DNA of 64,000 nucleotides from Prunus persica (GCF_000346465.2 NC_034010.1:11762945-11826944), one strand, 5' to 3'. Positions 10,120-22,457 are shown, counted from the first letter of the stretch. Notes: generated by a model from the letters alone, not told the origin. A program made the numbers and translations.

Positions 10120-12348
10120 ATGGCTCGTGGCTTCCTTCTCTTCATCTTATTCTCTTACATTATATCTATAAATATTCATGCCTGCAACCAAATTGAAAGA
10201 TGTTCCCTTCTGTCCTTTGCCTCCACTCTCTCTTCTCCTCCTTTAAATTGGACATCCCTTGATTGTTGTCACTGGAAGGGCATTACTTGTGATCAAGATG
10301 GTTGGGTCACCCATTTGCTCTTACCTTCCAAAAGGCTCAAAGGAGGTATCTCTCATTCTTCACTTAGAAATCTCACACATCTCACCCACTTGAACCTTTC
10401 CCACAACTCACTATATGGTTCACTTGAGACTCAATTCTTGTTGTCTTTGAATCGTCTTGAGATCCTTGATTTGAGCTATAACCATCTTTATGGGGTGCTA
10501 CCACTTTCTCTACCATCCAGCAAAATTCGGATAGTTGATTTGTCGAGCAATCACTTCTTTGGTGCAATTCCATTTTCATTCTTCCAACAAGCAAGCAACT
10601 TGACTAGTTTCAATGTCAGCAACAATACCTTCACAGGGTATGTCCCATCCTCTATTTGTCTCCATTATTCTCCCTTTGTTAGGCTATTGGACTTTTCTTC
10701 CAATCAATTCGGTGGCAACCTTGCTCTTGGGCTAGGGGAGTGTTCTAGACTGCAGGTTTTTCGTGCTGGTCGCAATAACCTTTCAGGGTTACTTCCAGAA
10801 GATATCTATAATGCTACCAAACTTGAAGAAATTGCGTTACCTATCAATTCACTACGTGGAGCCATTAGTGATAAAATTGTCAACCTCACCAACCTTAAAA
10901 TCCTTGACCTCTACCTTAATCAGCTGAGCGGCGAGCTTCCTCTAAATTTGGGGAAGCTCTCCAAGTTGAAGTTTGTGACCGTTGATTTCAACAATTTAGA
11001 AGGTACTATTCCCACATCTTTGATGAATTGCACAAACCTTGTAGAACTATGTTTGGGATTCAACAACTTTGAAGGAGATATCTCCATGCTTAATTTCTCC
11101 AGATTTAGTCAACTTACAAAACTTGACCTAAGGTTCAATAACTTTACTGGTATGTTTCCAGTAAGCCTTTACTCATGTAGGTACCTAAAAGCCATTGCAT
11201 TGACTGGAAATCATCTAGAGGGACAAATTCAAATTGAGATTCTTTCATTGAAATCCTTGTCCTTCCTTACCCTAGGTTACAACCTATTCACCAACCTCAC
11301 AGGCACAATGAAGATATTGATGAGTTGCAAAAGTCTTCACGCACTCTCGCTTGTTGGTTCCTTTGTAGGTGAGGGAATGCCATTTGATGATGGCATGGTT
11401 GATTTTGACGGATTCCAAAATCTTCGGCTATTGAATATGGCTGGTTCTAACATCACTGGTGAAATACCTGTGTGGTTATCAAAGCTCAATAATCTAGAGA
11501 TCTTGATTCTGGCTTTTAATCAAATCACCGGGCCAATTCCAAGTTGGTTGGGGAATCTTCCTAGACTGTTTTTTATCAATTTGTCATATAACCGAATTTC
11601 AGGTGAATTTTCAAAGCAACTTTGTAGACTACCGAGGTTTGTTTATGAACCTACTGCATCTCAAGTAGAGCAATATGAATTTGAATTGCCAGTCTACAGT
11701 AGCGTAACTGCAAATCAATCTTTTCTACCTTTTAAATTGTCTCTTTTTCCGGCAACGATAGACTTATCTAACAATAACATTGTTGGTGATATACCTACTG
11801 AGATCGGACAATTGCACCTTCTTAGCCAGTTGGCTCTTCACTCCAACAACATCTCCGGCGTCATTCCAGACCAAATATCTACTCTAAAAAATTTAGAGGT
11901 TTTGGATCTCTCCATGAATCATTTGTCTGGAAGAATTCCATTGTCATTGGCGAGCCTTAATTTCTTGAAAAAATTTAATGTCTCGTACAATAATCTTGGA
12001 GGACCAATACCAACAAGCACTCAGATCCAAACTTTCAACACTTCTGCCTTTGAGGGAAATCTAAAACTTTGTGGTGCCCCACTTCCTAATAAGTGCGGAC
12101 CAAATAAGGGCATTGATGAAGATGACACAAACAACAAAGACTTGGACAAAGAGCCTCATCAACTTCCATGGTTTTATATTTTCACTGTGTTGGGGTTCAT
12201 AGTGGGATTTTGGGGAGTATGTGGTTCTTTAGTTGTTAACAAGACATGGAGATATGTATATTTTCGATTCATCAACAATGTACAAGAGAGGTTGTATGTG
12301 ATGGTAATAATGAGCATCAACAAGATGAAAAGAAGGCTTAGAGGCTAG
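10120..12348 (+). CDS. LRR receptor-like protein (RLP2/RLP3-like, kinase-less)
   Basis: An uninterrupted 742-residue reading frame. The first ATG with a good signal peptide is at 10120 (MARGFLLFILFSYIISI); the open frame upstream of it has no ATG. In order it shows a secretion signal (about 1-22), the LRR N-terminal cap with paired cysteines (LDCCHWKGITCD), about 20 extracellular LRRs of LxxLxLxxNxxxGxIP type, an island region around residues 510-545, four more LRRs, an LRR C-cap (LCGAPLPNKCG), an acidic juxtamembrane stretch (DEDDTNNKDLD), one membrane helix (FYIFTVLGFIVGFWGVCGS) and a short basic tail (KMKRRLRG) without kinase. The layout fits plant RLPs related to PSY1R-type receptors. These act at the plasma membrane in immunity or peptide perception, signalling through partner kinases. 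The ligand is unknown. It is intronless, as usual for RLPs. Confidence 0.92.
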   Translation: MARGFLLFILFSYIISINIHACNQIERCSLLSFASTLSSPPLNWTSLDCCHWKGITCDQDGWVTHLLLPSKRLKGGISHSSLRNLTHLTHLNLSHNSLYGSLETQFLLSLNRLEILDLSYNHLYGVLPLSLPSSKIRIVDLSSNHFFGAIPFSFFQQASNLTSFNVSNNTFTGYVPSSICLHYSPFVRLLDFSSNQFGGNLALGLGECSRLQVFRAGRNNLSGLLPEDIYNATKLEEIALPINSLRGAISDKIVNLTNLKILDLYLNQLSGELPLNLGKLSKLKFVTVDFNNLEGTIPTSLMNCTNLVELCLGFNNFEGDISMLNFSRFSQLTKLDLRFNNFTGMFPVSLYSCRYLKAIALTGNHLEGQIQIEILSLKSLSFLTLGYNLFTNLTGTMKILMSCKSLHALSLVGSFVGEGMPFDDGMVDFDGFQNLRLLNMAGSNITGEIPVWLSKLNNLEILILAFNQITGPIPSWLGNLPRLFFINLSYNRISGEFSKQLCRLPRFVYEPTASQVEQYEFELPVYSSVTANQSFLPFKLSLFPATIDLSNNNIVGDIPTEIGQLHLLSQLALHSNNISGVIPDQISTLKNLEVLDLSMNHLSGRIPLSLASLNFLKKFNVSYNNLGGPIPTSTQIQTFNTSAFEGNLKLCGAPLPNKCGPNKGIDEDDTNNKDLDKEPHQLPWFYIFTVLGFIVGFWGVCGSLVVNKTWRYVYFRFINNVQERLYVMVIMSINKMKRRLRG

Positions 12349-12599
12349 ACATATATTATTGTAGTTTTTATTTTACATTTTTTGTTTTCTTTTCTTTTGT
12401 GTTCCGATGTAATAAGGCACAGTTTGTTCTTATAGTTATGTCTTCTTTTTCGGATACAATTTCCTCACGCTAGCTTTTGCAAGCAACAAAAGCGACAGGT
12501 TGTGGCTTTGAAAAATCATGAATACCTGCAGGCTTATGAAAGCAAAGCAAGCAACAAATACAAACTTCCGCTATATAATGTTCTTTATACTGGCAAAAC

Positions 12600-12930
12600 T
12601 GTTGAATTATAAGTGCTTGAGTTGATTTCAGGTTAAGAGTTTTGTTTTCTGCTTATTTGTATTTCTTTATACTTAGTCCAGGTGTCATAGCTTGATTGGT
12701 TAGATAGTGAATGGCTGAGATTGCTTTGATAAAATGCATCCAGTTGGTACTGTGCATAACGGTTATTTCTTCTCACACTAAGAGTGTGTTGTAGTACTGA
12801 AAATATGAGCTAATGAGAATGTTCTCTCTGCTACACGTATAGCAGAGCAGTTTTTGGATTTCTTCAAGTTTTCTTAAATTCTCTTCTCTCTTCTCACAAA
12901 ATCTCATACACAGATCCTAAAACTCTAACA
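12600..12930 (+). repeat. Copia-1 5' LTR
   Basis: A 331-bp LTR with TG...CA ends. It is identical to the 3' LTR except for C/T changes near 12673 and 12734 and one missing A near 12633. Confidence 0.95.
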
Positions 12931-13085
12931 TGGCCTCAGAGCCAGGTTGGATTATCTAAAGCTGGGCGTTGTTCTGTGAAGAAAATCGATCGAGGTGAGC
13001 TCATTCTAAGCTCACGAAGCTGATTGAGCTCGATCAAAGGTCGAATCTGAAAACATCTTGTTTCCAGGTGAATTTGAAATTCGTA

Positions 13086-16000
13086 ATGGCTGGATCTGGA
13101 AGTTCAGAGGCTAGAATCCCCATTTTCTCAGGTGAGAACTATGAATTTTGGTGGATTAAGATGGTAACCATATTCAGATCATATGGTTTATGGGGTTTGG
13201 TAGAGAAGGGGTTTTTAATCCCAGATTCAAAGACGAAGAAGGAATCTGAGGATGGTTCAGAAGAAGAAGTTGATGAGAAAACAGCTGCGATTCTCATGAA
13301 GGATGCGAAGGCCTTGGGTATCATTCAAAATGCTGTTTCTGCTCAGATTTTTCCCAGAATTGCAAATGCTGACTCTGCAAAGATGGCTTGGAATCTGCTG
13401 TACTCAGAATATCATGGTGGAGAGCATGTTAGATCGGTAAAGCTTCAAAACCTTAGACGTGAATTTGAATACACTAGGATGCGTGATAGTGAAACCTTAT
13501 CTGAATATCTTACTAGACTAACTGAATTGATTAACCAAATGAAAACATTTGGTGAAGTTCTGTCAAATGAGAGGCAGGTTCAGAAGGTGTTAATTAGTCT
13601 AAGTAAGAAGTATGACCCTATATGCATTGTGATTGAAAACACAAAGACACTAGAAACTGTGGATTTGCAGGAAGTAACTGCCATTTTGAAGAGTTAGGAG
13701 CAAAGGCTTGAAATGCATAGTGTTGATATAGCTGAGAAGGCATTTGCCTCATTCACTGTGAATTCAAAGGGTCAGAACAAAAATGCTTCTCAGTCTGGTT
13801 CATCTAAGTCACAGAGAAGCTGGAACTCTAAAGGGAAGTCATGGGAGGCAAAAGACAAGTCACAGCAGAATAATTATTCTGCACAGAACCACACTTCAAC
13901 ACAGTTCTCAAATCAGGAAAACACAAAGCCTCAATGCAAGGTGTGTTCAAAGCATCACTTTGGTGAGTGCAGGTATAAGGGAAAACCAAAATGCTATAAC
14001 TGTGACAGATTTGGACATCTTGCTAGAGACTGTACAGTGAGCAAAAATGTGCAGAAGGCTAATTGTGTAAATCAAATGGAGGTTACAGGAAACCTGTTTT
14101 ATGCCAATTGCTCAACCACTGAGATCAAAACCAATAAATGGTATATTGATAGTGGCTGCAGCAATCATATGACAGGAAATTTAGAATTGCTGGTTGATGT
14201 GAGAACTAATGTAGTTGGGAGAGTACAAATGCCAACTGGTGCACTAGTGAGTGTAGCTGGTATTGGCTCACTGAGTATTGATACAGCAAAGGGCAGGAAA
14301 TACATCAGAGAAGTAATGTATCTGCCAGGATTGAAAGAAAATCTACTAAGTGTTGGGCAGATGGATGAACATGGGTACTGTCTGGTGTTTGGAGAAGGGA
14401 TGTGCAGGGTATTTGATAGCCCATCCATGGATTATCTCATCATAAAGGTGCAAATGAAGAGTAACAGATGCTATCCTGTCTCTTTTCTAGCTGAAAAACA
14501 GTTACTAATGAAGACTAGTTTTCTTCAATCCACATGGATTTGGCACAAGAGACTTGGTCATCTGAATTTTGGAGGATTGAAGCAGCTAAGGGATAAAGAA
14601 ATGGTACATGGTTTACCAAAATTGGAAGAACAAAGTGGTGTGTGTGAAGGGTGCCAATTTGGAAAACAGCACAGAAATGTTTTTCCAAAATATCAAGCTC
14701 AAAGAGCAAGCAAAGTACTAGAGCTAGTACATGTGGATCTCTGTGGTCCCATGAGAAATGAGTCTGTTGCAAGGAACAGATATTTCATGCTGATTATAGA
14801 TGATTTCACAAGAATGATTTGGGTATACTTCTTGAGAAACAAGTCAGAAGCCTTCTATTGTTTCAAGAAGTTCAAGTCCATGACTGAATTACAAACTGGA
14901 CACAAGGTGCAGTGCATAAGAAGTGACAGGGGTGGAGAGTTTCTGTCTACTGATTTTTTGGAGTTCTGTGAAGCTAATGGCATTCAAAGGCAGCTTACAA
15001 TGGCCTATACTCCTCAGCAGAATGGAGTAGTTGAGAGGAAGAATAGAACTGTCATTGAGATGGCAAAATCAATGTTACATGAGAAGGGAATGCCTTATTT
15101 CCTATAGGCAGAAGCTGTGCATACAGCTGTCTATTTGCTGAACAGATGTCCTACCAAAGCTCTCAACAACATTGCTCCATTCGAAGCATATAGTGGAAGG
15201 AAGCCTGGAATTGCACATCTGAAAGTGTTTGGTTCTCTGTGTTATGTTCATATGCCAACTGAATTGAGACACAAGCTGGATCCTAAGAGTACAAAGGGAG
15301 TGTTTGTGGGATATGCAACTTGTGAAAAAGGATATAGAGTTTTTGATCCTGTTTCTAACAAGCTTTTACTGTCAAGGGATGTGACATTTGATGAAGAAAA
15401 TGCTTGGCATTGGACAGACAAAAATGGTTCAGTTATGACAACATACTCAATTGAAAACCAAGTAGACTTGGACTTGAAATTTGACAGTTCTAATGAGAAT
15501 TCTACTGGTACACCTCAAACTTTGGATATGCAAGAGAGCACTTCATCAACTCCAGGTGATATAAGCAGTGAAGAAAGGAGAACTCAAGCTTATGATCACA
15601 CCCCTCTAAAATGGAGAAGGCTAGATGATGTTCTAGCTCAGTGTAACTTGTGTATCATGGAACCAGAAAAATATGCTGATGCTGCTCAGGATGAATCTTG
15701 GCTTAAGGCTATGGAAGATGAACTGCAGATGATTGAAAAGAATGAAACATGGGAATTGGTAGATAGACCAACTGAAAAACCAGTGATTGGAGTTAAGTGG
15801 GTGTACAAGACAAAACTGAATTTGGATGGCTCTGTGCAAAAGAATAAAGCAAGATTAGTGGCTAAGGGGTATGCTCAGAAGCCTGGACTGGATTATAATG
15901 AGACTTATGCACCTGTAGCCAGATTGGACACCATTAGAACACTTATTGCTCTAGCTGCTCAAAAGGATTGGAAATTGTTCCAGCTTGATGTGAAGTCTGC

Positions 16001-17216
16001 TTTCCTTAATGGTGTGCTGCAAGAGGAAGTTTATGTCAATCAGCCTGAAGGTTTTGTAATTAAAGGTAAAGAAGACAAGGTTTATCGTCTGCATAAAGCT
16101 CTTTATGGTCTGAAGCAAGCCCCAAGGGCTTGGTATGGAGAGATAGACAGCTACTTCACTCAATGTGGTTTTGTGAAAAGCTTAAGTGAAGCAACCTTGT
16201 ATACCAAAGTAAGGGGAGATAAGGAGATTCTAATTGTGTCTATCTATGTAGACGATATTGTGTACACAGGGAGCAGTCAAGCATTGTTGGCTGAATTCAA
16301 AGAAGACATGATGGCTAAGTATGAGATGACTGATTTGGGCTTACTTCATCACTTTCTTGGCATGGGAGTTATTCAGACTGAGTCTAGTATATTTCTACAT
16401 CAAAAGAAATATGCTAGCACCTTGTTGAGCAAGTTTGGTTTGATTGAGTGCAAATCTGTGACAACACCCCTTGTTGCCATTGAGAAACTAGCTAAGGATG
16501 ATGGGAGTGGAGCTGCAAATGAAGAACAATACAGAAGCATTGTTGGTAGCTTGTTGTACTTAATTGCTACAAGACCAGACATTATGTATGCCTCAAGTTT
16601 GCTAGCTAGATTCATGCACTGTCCTACAAATAGACACTATGGAACAGCTAAAAGAGTTTTGAGATACATCAAAGGAACTCTGGACTATGGTCTTGAATAT
16701 GTGAAAGGCAAAAGATCAATTCTAATTGGCTACTGTGACAGTGATTGGGGAGGATCAGTTGGTGATTGCAAGAGCACATCAGGGTATGCTTTTAGTTTTG
16801 AAAGTGGAGTATTTTCTTGGGCCTCAGTGAAACAGAACTGTGTTGCACTGTCTACTGCTGAAGCTGAGTACATCAGTGCAGCTGAGGCTACTACTCAAGC
16901 TATTTGGCTTCGATTTGTGCTAGAGGATTTTGGAGAGCTTCAAACTGAAGCTACTCCATTGCATTGTGATAATATCTCAGCAATTGCAATCACTAAAAAC
17001 CCTGTATTCCACCAGAAGACAAAGCATATTGACAGGAGGTATCACTTCATCAAGGATGCATTGCAAGAAGGAGTAATCAATCTGGAATATTGTCCTACAA
17101 ATGAATAATTGGCTGACATTTTTACCAAACCTCTGGCCAAAGACAGATTCAATTATCTCAGAGGCATGCTTGGAGTGAAATCACCTCAAGACTTAAAGGG
17201 GAGTGTTGAATTATAA
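13086..17216 (+). pseudogene. Copia-1 gag-pol with three in-frame stops
   Basis: One continuous frame of 1,377 codons from the ATG at 13086 to TAA at 17214, just inside the 3' LTR. Domains in Ty1/Copia order: gag (about 1-200), zinc knuckle (KPKCYNCDRFGHLARDC), aspartic protease (WYIDSGCSNHMTG), GAG-pre-integrase (WHKRLGHLN), integrase core (HVDLCGPM, then RSDRGGEF), reverse transcriptase (KWVYKTKLNLDGS through YVDDIVYTG) and RNase H (GYCDSDWGG, LSTAEAEY). The integrase preceding reverse transcriptase marks it as Copia, TNT1-94 type. The frame is broken by TAG at 13695, TAG at 15105 and TAA at 17106, with no frameshifts. The element cannot make a full polyprotein as read. Confidence 0.95.
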
Positions 17217-17535
17217 GTGCTTGAGTTGATTTCAGGATTAAGAGTTTTGTTTTCTGCTTATTTGTATTTCTTTACACTTAGTCCAGGTGTCATAGCTTGA
17301 TTGGTTAGATAGTGAATGGCTGAGATTGCTTTGATAAAATGCATCCAGCTGGTACTGTGCATAACGGTTATTTCTTCTCACACTAAGAGTGTGTTGTAGT
17401 ACTGAAAATATGAGCTAATGAGAATGTTCTCTCTGCTACACGTATAGCAGAGCAGTTTTTGGATTTCTTCAAGTTTTCTTAAATTCTCTTCTCTCTTCTC
17501 ACAAAATCTCATACACAGATCCTAAAACTCTAACA
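17204..17535 (+). repeat. Copia-1 3' LTR
   Basis: A 332-bp LTR ending CTCTAACA, followed immediately by the second copy of the AAAAC duplication. Confidence 0.95.
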
Positions 17536-18339
17536 AAAACATACATATTTGGCTATCCAAGTCAGTCCAAATATATTTTTGGATGCAAAGAATTGAGTGA
17601 AACGAACTTAATTTGATGGGAGGACAATACAATAATCTTCTTTGAAATTAAACTTTCGGGAAGGTTCCATCAGAATGCTATTTGAGATATTAAATCTTGG
17701 TGATTCTAATGTGAATGTGATTTCATATCCTATTTTATTGGTACAACTGCAAGGCTATGGCTATATGAAAGAAAGATAATACTCCCTCAGAACAGGTGTG
17801 CAAAGGGAGTATGCAAATAAGACTTGTAGACAACCGAAGACTAACCAAACACACTAAGTAGAACAAGAACACTCAAGAAAATCTAGAAGCTAATGTTTCC
17901 GAGGAACTAGTTTCCAGAGGCTAGATTGTACTTTATATTTTACAATTCCAGTTGTGTTTCCTTATGTAACAGTTTGTGGAAATTGTCAATCTGACGCATA
18001 TGCCGTATGCGACAAGCTTTTTGCGACAGTTGGAAGAAGAAAGGACGTGACAATCTGTCCAACTTTTTCAACGCGGTTGCTTTTCTTCTGCTGGCAGCTG
18101 GCGCAAAGTGCTTCGATTCATCGCAAGCTTTGAAATAAGGAGGTCCTGTCACAGTAGAGGCCCCCTCTTTAAACCTAATAATGTGGTCAACAATTTGGCT
18201 TAATGAAAGGGGGTTTGGAGAATTTGTATTCTGCAGTTATGGTTGTTTGACAATTTACGAGTCTTAAAAGTGATGTTTTGCCGCTTTAATGATGCATTGT
18301 TTTCAAGCTAAAATCAAGAGAGAGTCTGCAACCACGCAT

Positions 18340-19450
18340 TGTGTGCCCTTGACTATTTCTGAGTAGGCCATGCAAGGGCGTTCTAGCGCGCAACAGCAAG
18401 CCCGGGCAAGGAGTGGAGCCCACCAACTCGGGCAAGCCCACGGAAAGAAATGGCCCGAGCTGCTGCCTTCGGGCGGCTTACGTCATTGCTGACGCCACGC
18501 TAGCGTCAGCGCAATAATTTGAATTATTTTTTTACCAATTACAAGCGCAACGTTAAAAAAAATGAAAAACTTGCACTAACTCCAGTGTTGCATCAGTACA
18601 GCTTTACTCAACGGCTCTAAGCCACGTTGCGACTCTTAGAGGGTCTGATCTAGGGTTTGTGCTCCAATCCAACGGTTGCCAATTTTTTGGCTAAAAAATC
18701 GAAAACATTTGTAAAAAAATACCAAAAATTCTGAATTTTTTTTTCTATAAATACCTACCAATATTATTCACTTTCCACACCAAAATTTCTACTACTAGGT
18801 TTCATTCGTGTAAAAATACAAATGGCCTCTTCCATCGAAGCCGTAGGGTCGTGGATAAATGTTCGAAGCGGTCAAAATCTTGGTGACAAGGTAAAAAATT
18901 TCTAATTGCTGTTTTATTCAATTTAATGTCTTTTTTGTTGTTGTTATTTTCTTGCATTTCCAATTTAATTTTTTTAATAGATTATTCAAGGCAAAACAAA
19001 GAAGAGGAAAACCATTACACATGGCTCCTCAAGTGAACAATGCCCACAGTCAGTTCCCATGGTGCTTTCCGTGTCGGAAATAATGACACTATTACATCCC
19101 CCGAAGGAAAATACTCCCCCATGTCGTGATATGGTGGAACCGCATCCGCCAATGATTGAGTCGTCCTTGTATATGATTGTGTCGGACTATGAGGACACGT
19201 GGCAACAGAAAATCTTATTCGAAAATTTTATGCAAAAATCTTATCTGAAAATTTTATTCAAAATATGAGATGAGAATTTTATAATAAAAATTGACACATG
19301 GCAACCGAAAATCTTATCTGAAATTCTAATCCAAATTAATCGTTTAAGTATAAATTTTTTTTTTTTAAAAGTTAAAGTGGATAGTAATTGCCCTTTGCCA
19401 TGTCAATGAGTGGAAACACACCTTGCCTTTTGCAAGGGCTAGGCAAGGGC
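18340..19450 (+). mobile_element. Deleted PIF/Harbinger derivative (copy B)
   Basis: A fuller version of the segment at 7680-8560. It has a promoter region with TATAAATA near 18749, an ORF1 start at 18823 (MASSIEA, then SWINVRSGQNLGDK), a donor GTAAAA, an intron, and an acceptor AATAG before 18981. The promoter region matches the minus strand of 59460-59600 in the larger Harbinger element (CCAATATTATTCACTTTCCA). Most ORF1 codons and all transposase sequence are absent. The second-exon remnant shows a short open stretch of no recognised function. Confidence 0.62.
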
Positions 19451-19639
19451 CGACGTCATCGGAGACAATATCAAAATGTGTGCCCGTGATATACAATATG
19501 TTCTTCCTAGCATTTTTCTTTTTTAAAACCCCAAAAATGCTTCGTTTTGAATGACTACTCCTTGTATGCTACGCTACATTTTTAATGTCTTGGACTTTAA
19601 TTCACGGGAAAGATGTGCATATCTGCCCTATATTGTGCG

Positions 19640-19851
19640 TGCTACCTGTTGGGATATAAATTGTGAATTTTGTGCAGGTTGAATTTGAGGAATGTTTAAT
19701 TTACAGGGGAGACTGCCGAAATTTCGGTAGAAAGTCTCGTGCCTTTATTCCTTTTTGGGAAAAAGAATATAGTTTTAGAAGTGGGCCCGACATCGGAAAT
19801 TTCCACAGGATTCGTCTCGGGTTACGAGGAAATTCGAGGCGGGTCCTGTCA
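19640..19851 (+). mobile_element. 3' end of an LTR (Gypsy-like family), truncated
   Basis: The segment with GGGGAGACTGCCGAAATTTC, TTCCTTTTTGGGAAAAAG and the ending GGGTCCTGTCA matches 42440-42632 block by block. It shares its terminal GGGTCCTGTCA with the solo LTR at 22906-25480. The upstream boundary is not recognisable. The open frame at 19663-19962 is not supported as a gene. Confidence 0.6.
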
Positions 19852-20540
19852 AGTAAATTGAAACGAAAGATTACAAAACAGATCTTCTCACAGTTATTTG
19901 CCCATCTATGTCAAACAATAAAAAAGAAGATGTTCAACATGTATCCTATTATTACCTTGTAAATGGAGAAATTAATGACTAAAGCATGAGTTTAGTCTCG
20001 CAGCAGGTGCAAAGTAAAAATGGCACCTTTACTCAACTCTCTCTGCTTCTCTGACTAGCAAAATGCATAGCCCCTTTGGAATTTGTTTTGTGTTGGTTCG
20101 CATATAAACAGAGCAATGAAAGACAGAAAAATAGGGGACTCCACTAAAAGAAAGAAAGAAAGTCTGATGGGGGGTTGGCCACGTTGCATAGACTTTGTGT
20201 TTTGTGTTTGTGTGTGCAAACAATCAAAACAAAAGATGGGTTTTGGTGTTGGTAAATACACAAAACAAAAGATGAGTTTGCCTTAAGTACGGGACAGAGT
20301 CGGGTGCAATTGTTCTCCAATTTTATAAGGGCTACACTTCCTTCGCATGTCCAATTCCTTTGCGTCTCTAATTCCTGAAGTCCCAATTGGAGTATGATTG
20401 ATCCACCTAAAGGATGAGCTTCGCGCTAGTGGTTTTTTTTTTTTTTTTTTTTTGTCACGAAGACTACAATTGTGAATCAATTTCTGTTCATGGGTCAGTC
20501 AAAATATCAAGGCCCCGAAAGCAGAATAGTGTGTTGTCTA
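19852..20540. other. Intergenic, no feature supported
   Basis: AT-rich sequence with short overlapping open frames on both strands and a 20-base T run near 20432-20452. No domain, splice structure or repeat boundary was seen. Confidence 0.5.
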
Positions 20541-20544
20541 CCTA

Positions 20545-21290
20545 TTAATTCTCCAAAGCCCAAAATTCTCAGAAGGCCAAAATATTTAACGGGTGATCCA
20601 AACAATTGCCCATTAAATATACAAGGCTCGAAACAAATTAATGGGCTGTAAAAAATATTTACCCATTAGTTCTCAAAAGCCCAAAATATTTAATGGATGA
20701 TACAAATAATTACCCATTAAATTTACAAAGGCCCAAATTACCTATTATATGGTTCATGGATCAATTTTAAAAATATTTGGGTCCAAGTGCAAATGTCAAT
20801 TTCAGAAAATTAGTAGGTTAATCAAAATTGCTCATTATTTTTCTTGGACATCGACAATAAGAAAAATGGTACAAAATCATCCAATTTTTCCTATGGGTCA
20901 TCTATCGATGCAAATTTCAATGAGACTAAATTTAAATCTCTCAAACACAAATTCTCAATTAGTGGGCTACACTTATCCATTAATTATCAATTTTTTCTCA
21001 TAGGTCATCTACCCATGCAAATTTCAATAAATCTCTTAAACACAAGCTCTCAATTAATGGGACACACTTACCCATTAATTTCCAATTTTTACCATAGGTC
21101 ATATACCTATGAAAATCTCCAAATTGTCTCAAAGACACAAATTCTCAATTAGTGGGCCACACTCATCCATTAATTTCCAATTTTTCTCAGGGGTCATCTG
21201 CCCATGAAAATTCCAATGAGGTTAAATTCAAATCTCTCAAACACAAATTCTCAATTAGTGGGCCACACTTACCCATTAATTTTCATATCA
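20545..21290 (+). repeat. Diverged tandem repeats (120-bp then 95-106-bp units)
   Basis: Two units about 120 bp apart share TTAATTCTCCAAAGCCCAAA-like sequence (20545 and 20665). From about 20890 to 21290 four units share ATTCTCAATTAGTGGGCCAC, starting at 20951, 21046, 21141 and 21247. Each also includes CCCATTAATTTCCAATTTTT and a CATGGGTCAT-type stretch. This probably belongs to a non-coding LTR or internal region of a retrotransposon. Confidence 0.75.
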
Positions 21291-22457
21291 ATTTCCGAAC
21301 TACGTTGGTTTGATCCCGTCAAGGGTATGTATGTAGTCTAGCATCCTAGTAGACGCAACCGCAACCAAATTTGAATCCCTGATTTATTTTTCCAAAACAC
21401 ATATTAAAATCAAATCCTTGGTTTATTCATCTAAATTCACTCAAATATTTTTTTCAATCAAATTCATTGAAATTTCACTTTTCTTTTTTTTTTTTTTTTT
21501 TTTTGCAATGAGTCATTTATTCATTGCAAATCTTTGAACTACGAGTGGCTTGATTCTCGCAAGGGATACGTAGACACCCTAAGGTTGGACTTGGGAGCAG
21601 TCGCAAAACCAAACACACACATTCTATTTCTTTATAATGGAATCAAAGGGTGTTCCCTTGAAGCAAGGGATTGTAATTAAGAGACACTGCGTCTCGAATG
21701 GGTCGAATCTAAAATGATAAAACCCCATTATTTAATTAGTATTGGTGAAATTATGTTAGGAGGATCATATTTTCCTTCAACAATCATAGATGCTAAAGTA
21801 TAATCAATGGCATCGGTAAGAAACGTCAAAAATTTGTGATGATGCCTTTATACCCATTTAGTCTTATTAATTATAAAATCGATGCCTAAGATACTAACAG
21901 CATCGGTTTTTAGATTTGTCGATCCATATGTGGTGTTGTGTAAAGTAAAATTTGGCATAGTGAGACGATATGGAACTTACCTGAAATTGAGTTAGAGGCG
22001 GCGACGACGAGATGCAGAGAGGAGACGGCGATGGGGACCGCGAGTGGCTTCTTCGATTGGAGCAACAACGGCAAAAATAGAGCGATGGTGGGTGTGGGTT
22101 CAACTCAAAGTAATATTTGTGAGAACTGGAGAGTTTGTAGATGAGAAGGAGGAAGTCAAGGTTTGGGTTAGAAAGCTCGAGATAGAGCGAGTTAAGGTTT
22201 TGTTTTGTGTTTCTTTTTTTTTTTGGCTAAGTGTTAGGCGCAAAATTTAAATGGAGCGAAAACATGGGTGGCACGCAAAAAAAATTTGAGGGAAAGGCTC
22301 AAAATTTATTACCGAGGGTATTTGGCCTCCCTCGGAAAAACGTCATCATAACAAATAAATTTAAAAATAAGAAAAATAAACTAAAAAAATCCTATGAACT
22401 CCTTGTGACATCCTCTTCACCTTAAAACTCTAAAAATATAATTTTTGAATTATAAAA
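21290..22457. other. Repeat-derived region without supported genes
   Basis: Two blocks near 21296 and 21537 share GAACTACG...TTGATC...AAGGG and a following GTAGAC or GTAG; a third relative is at 42070. They look like pieces of one non-coding retrotransposon family. From 21980 to 22220 there is a G+C-richer stretch resembling a 5' leader. The block 22355-22457 is repeated at 26855-26966. Confidence 0.45.

Larger units (their letters stand above)
12600..17535 (+). mobile_element. Copia-1: complete Ty1/Copia LTR retrotransposon
   Basis: A 4,936-bp element bounded by direct LTRs (12600-12930 and 17204-17535) that begin TGTTGAATT and end CTCTAACA. The 5-bp duplication AAAAC is perfect on both sides (12595-12599 and 17536-17540). 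The LTRs differ by only two substitutions and one single-base indel by eye, so the insertion is young. The unoccupied site survives in duplication copy A at about 6945. A purine tract (CTTAAAGGGGAG) precedes the 3' LTR. Just after the 5' LTR is TGGCCTCAGAGCC, resembling the initiator-Met tRNA primer site of Copia elements. The single gag-pol frame carries three stops. Confidence 0.97.
11735..19445 (+). repeat. Segmental duplication, copy B
   Basis: Partner of 6003-8560. It begins within the LRR gene, runs through its 3' flank to 12599, is interrupted by the Copia element, and resumes at 17536 through the Harbinger derivative to about 19445. Excluding the Copia element it is close in length to copy A plus the 300 bp that copy A has lost. 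Confidence 0.88.

Noticed and set aside
19663..19962. 99-residue open frame
   Set aside because: It lies across the end of an LTR-like block repeated at 42.4-42.6 kb and has no protein-like features.
20432..20452. Poly-T tract as the tail of a LINE or SINE on the minus strand
   Set aside because: No target duplication or element body could be recognised beside it.
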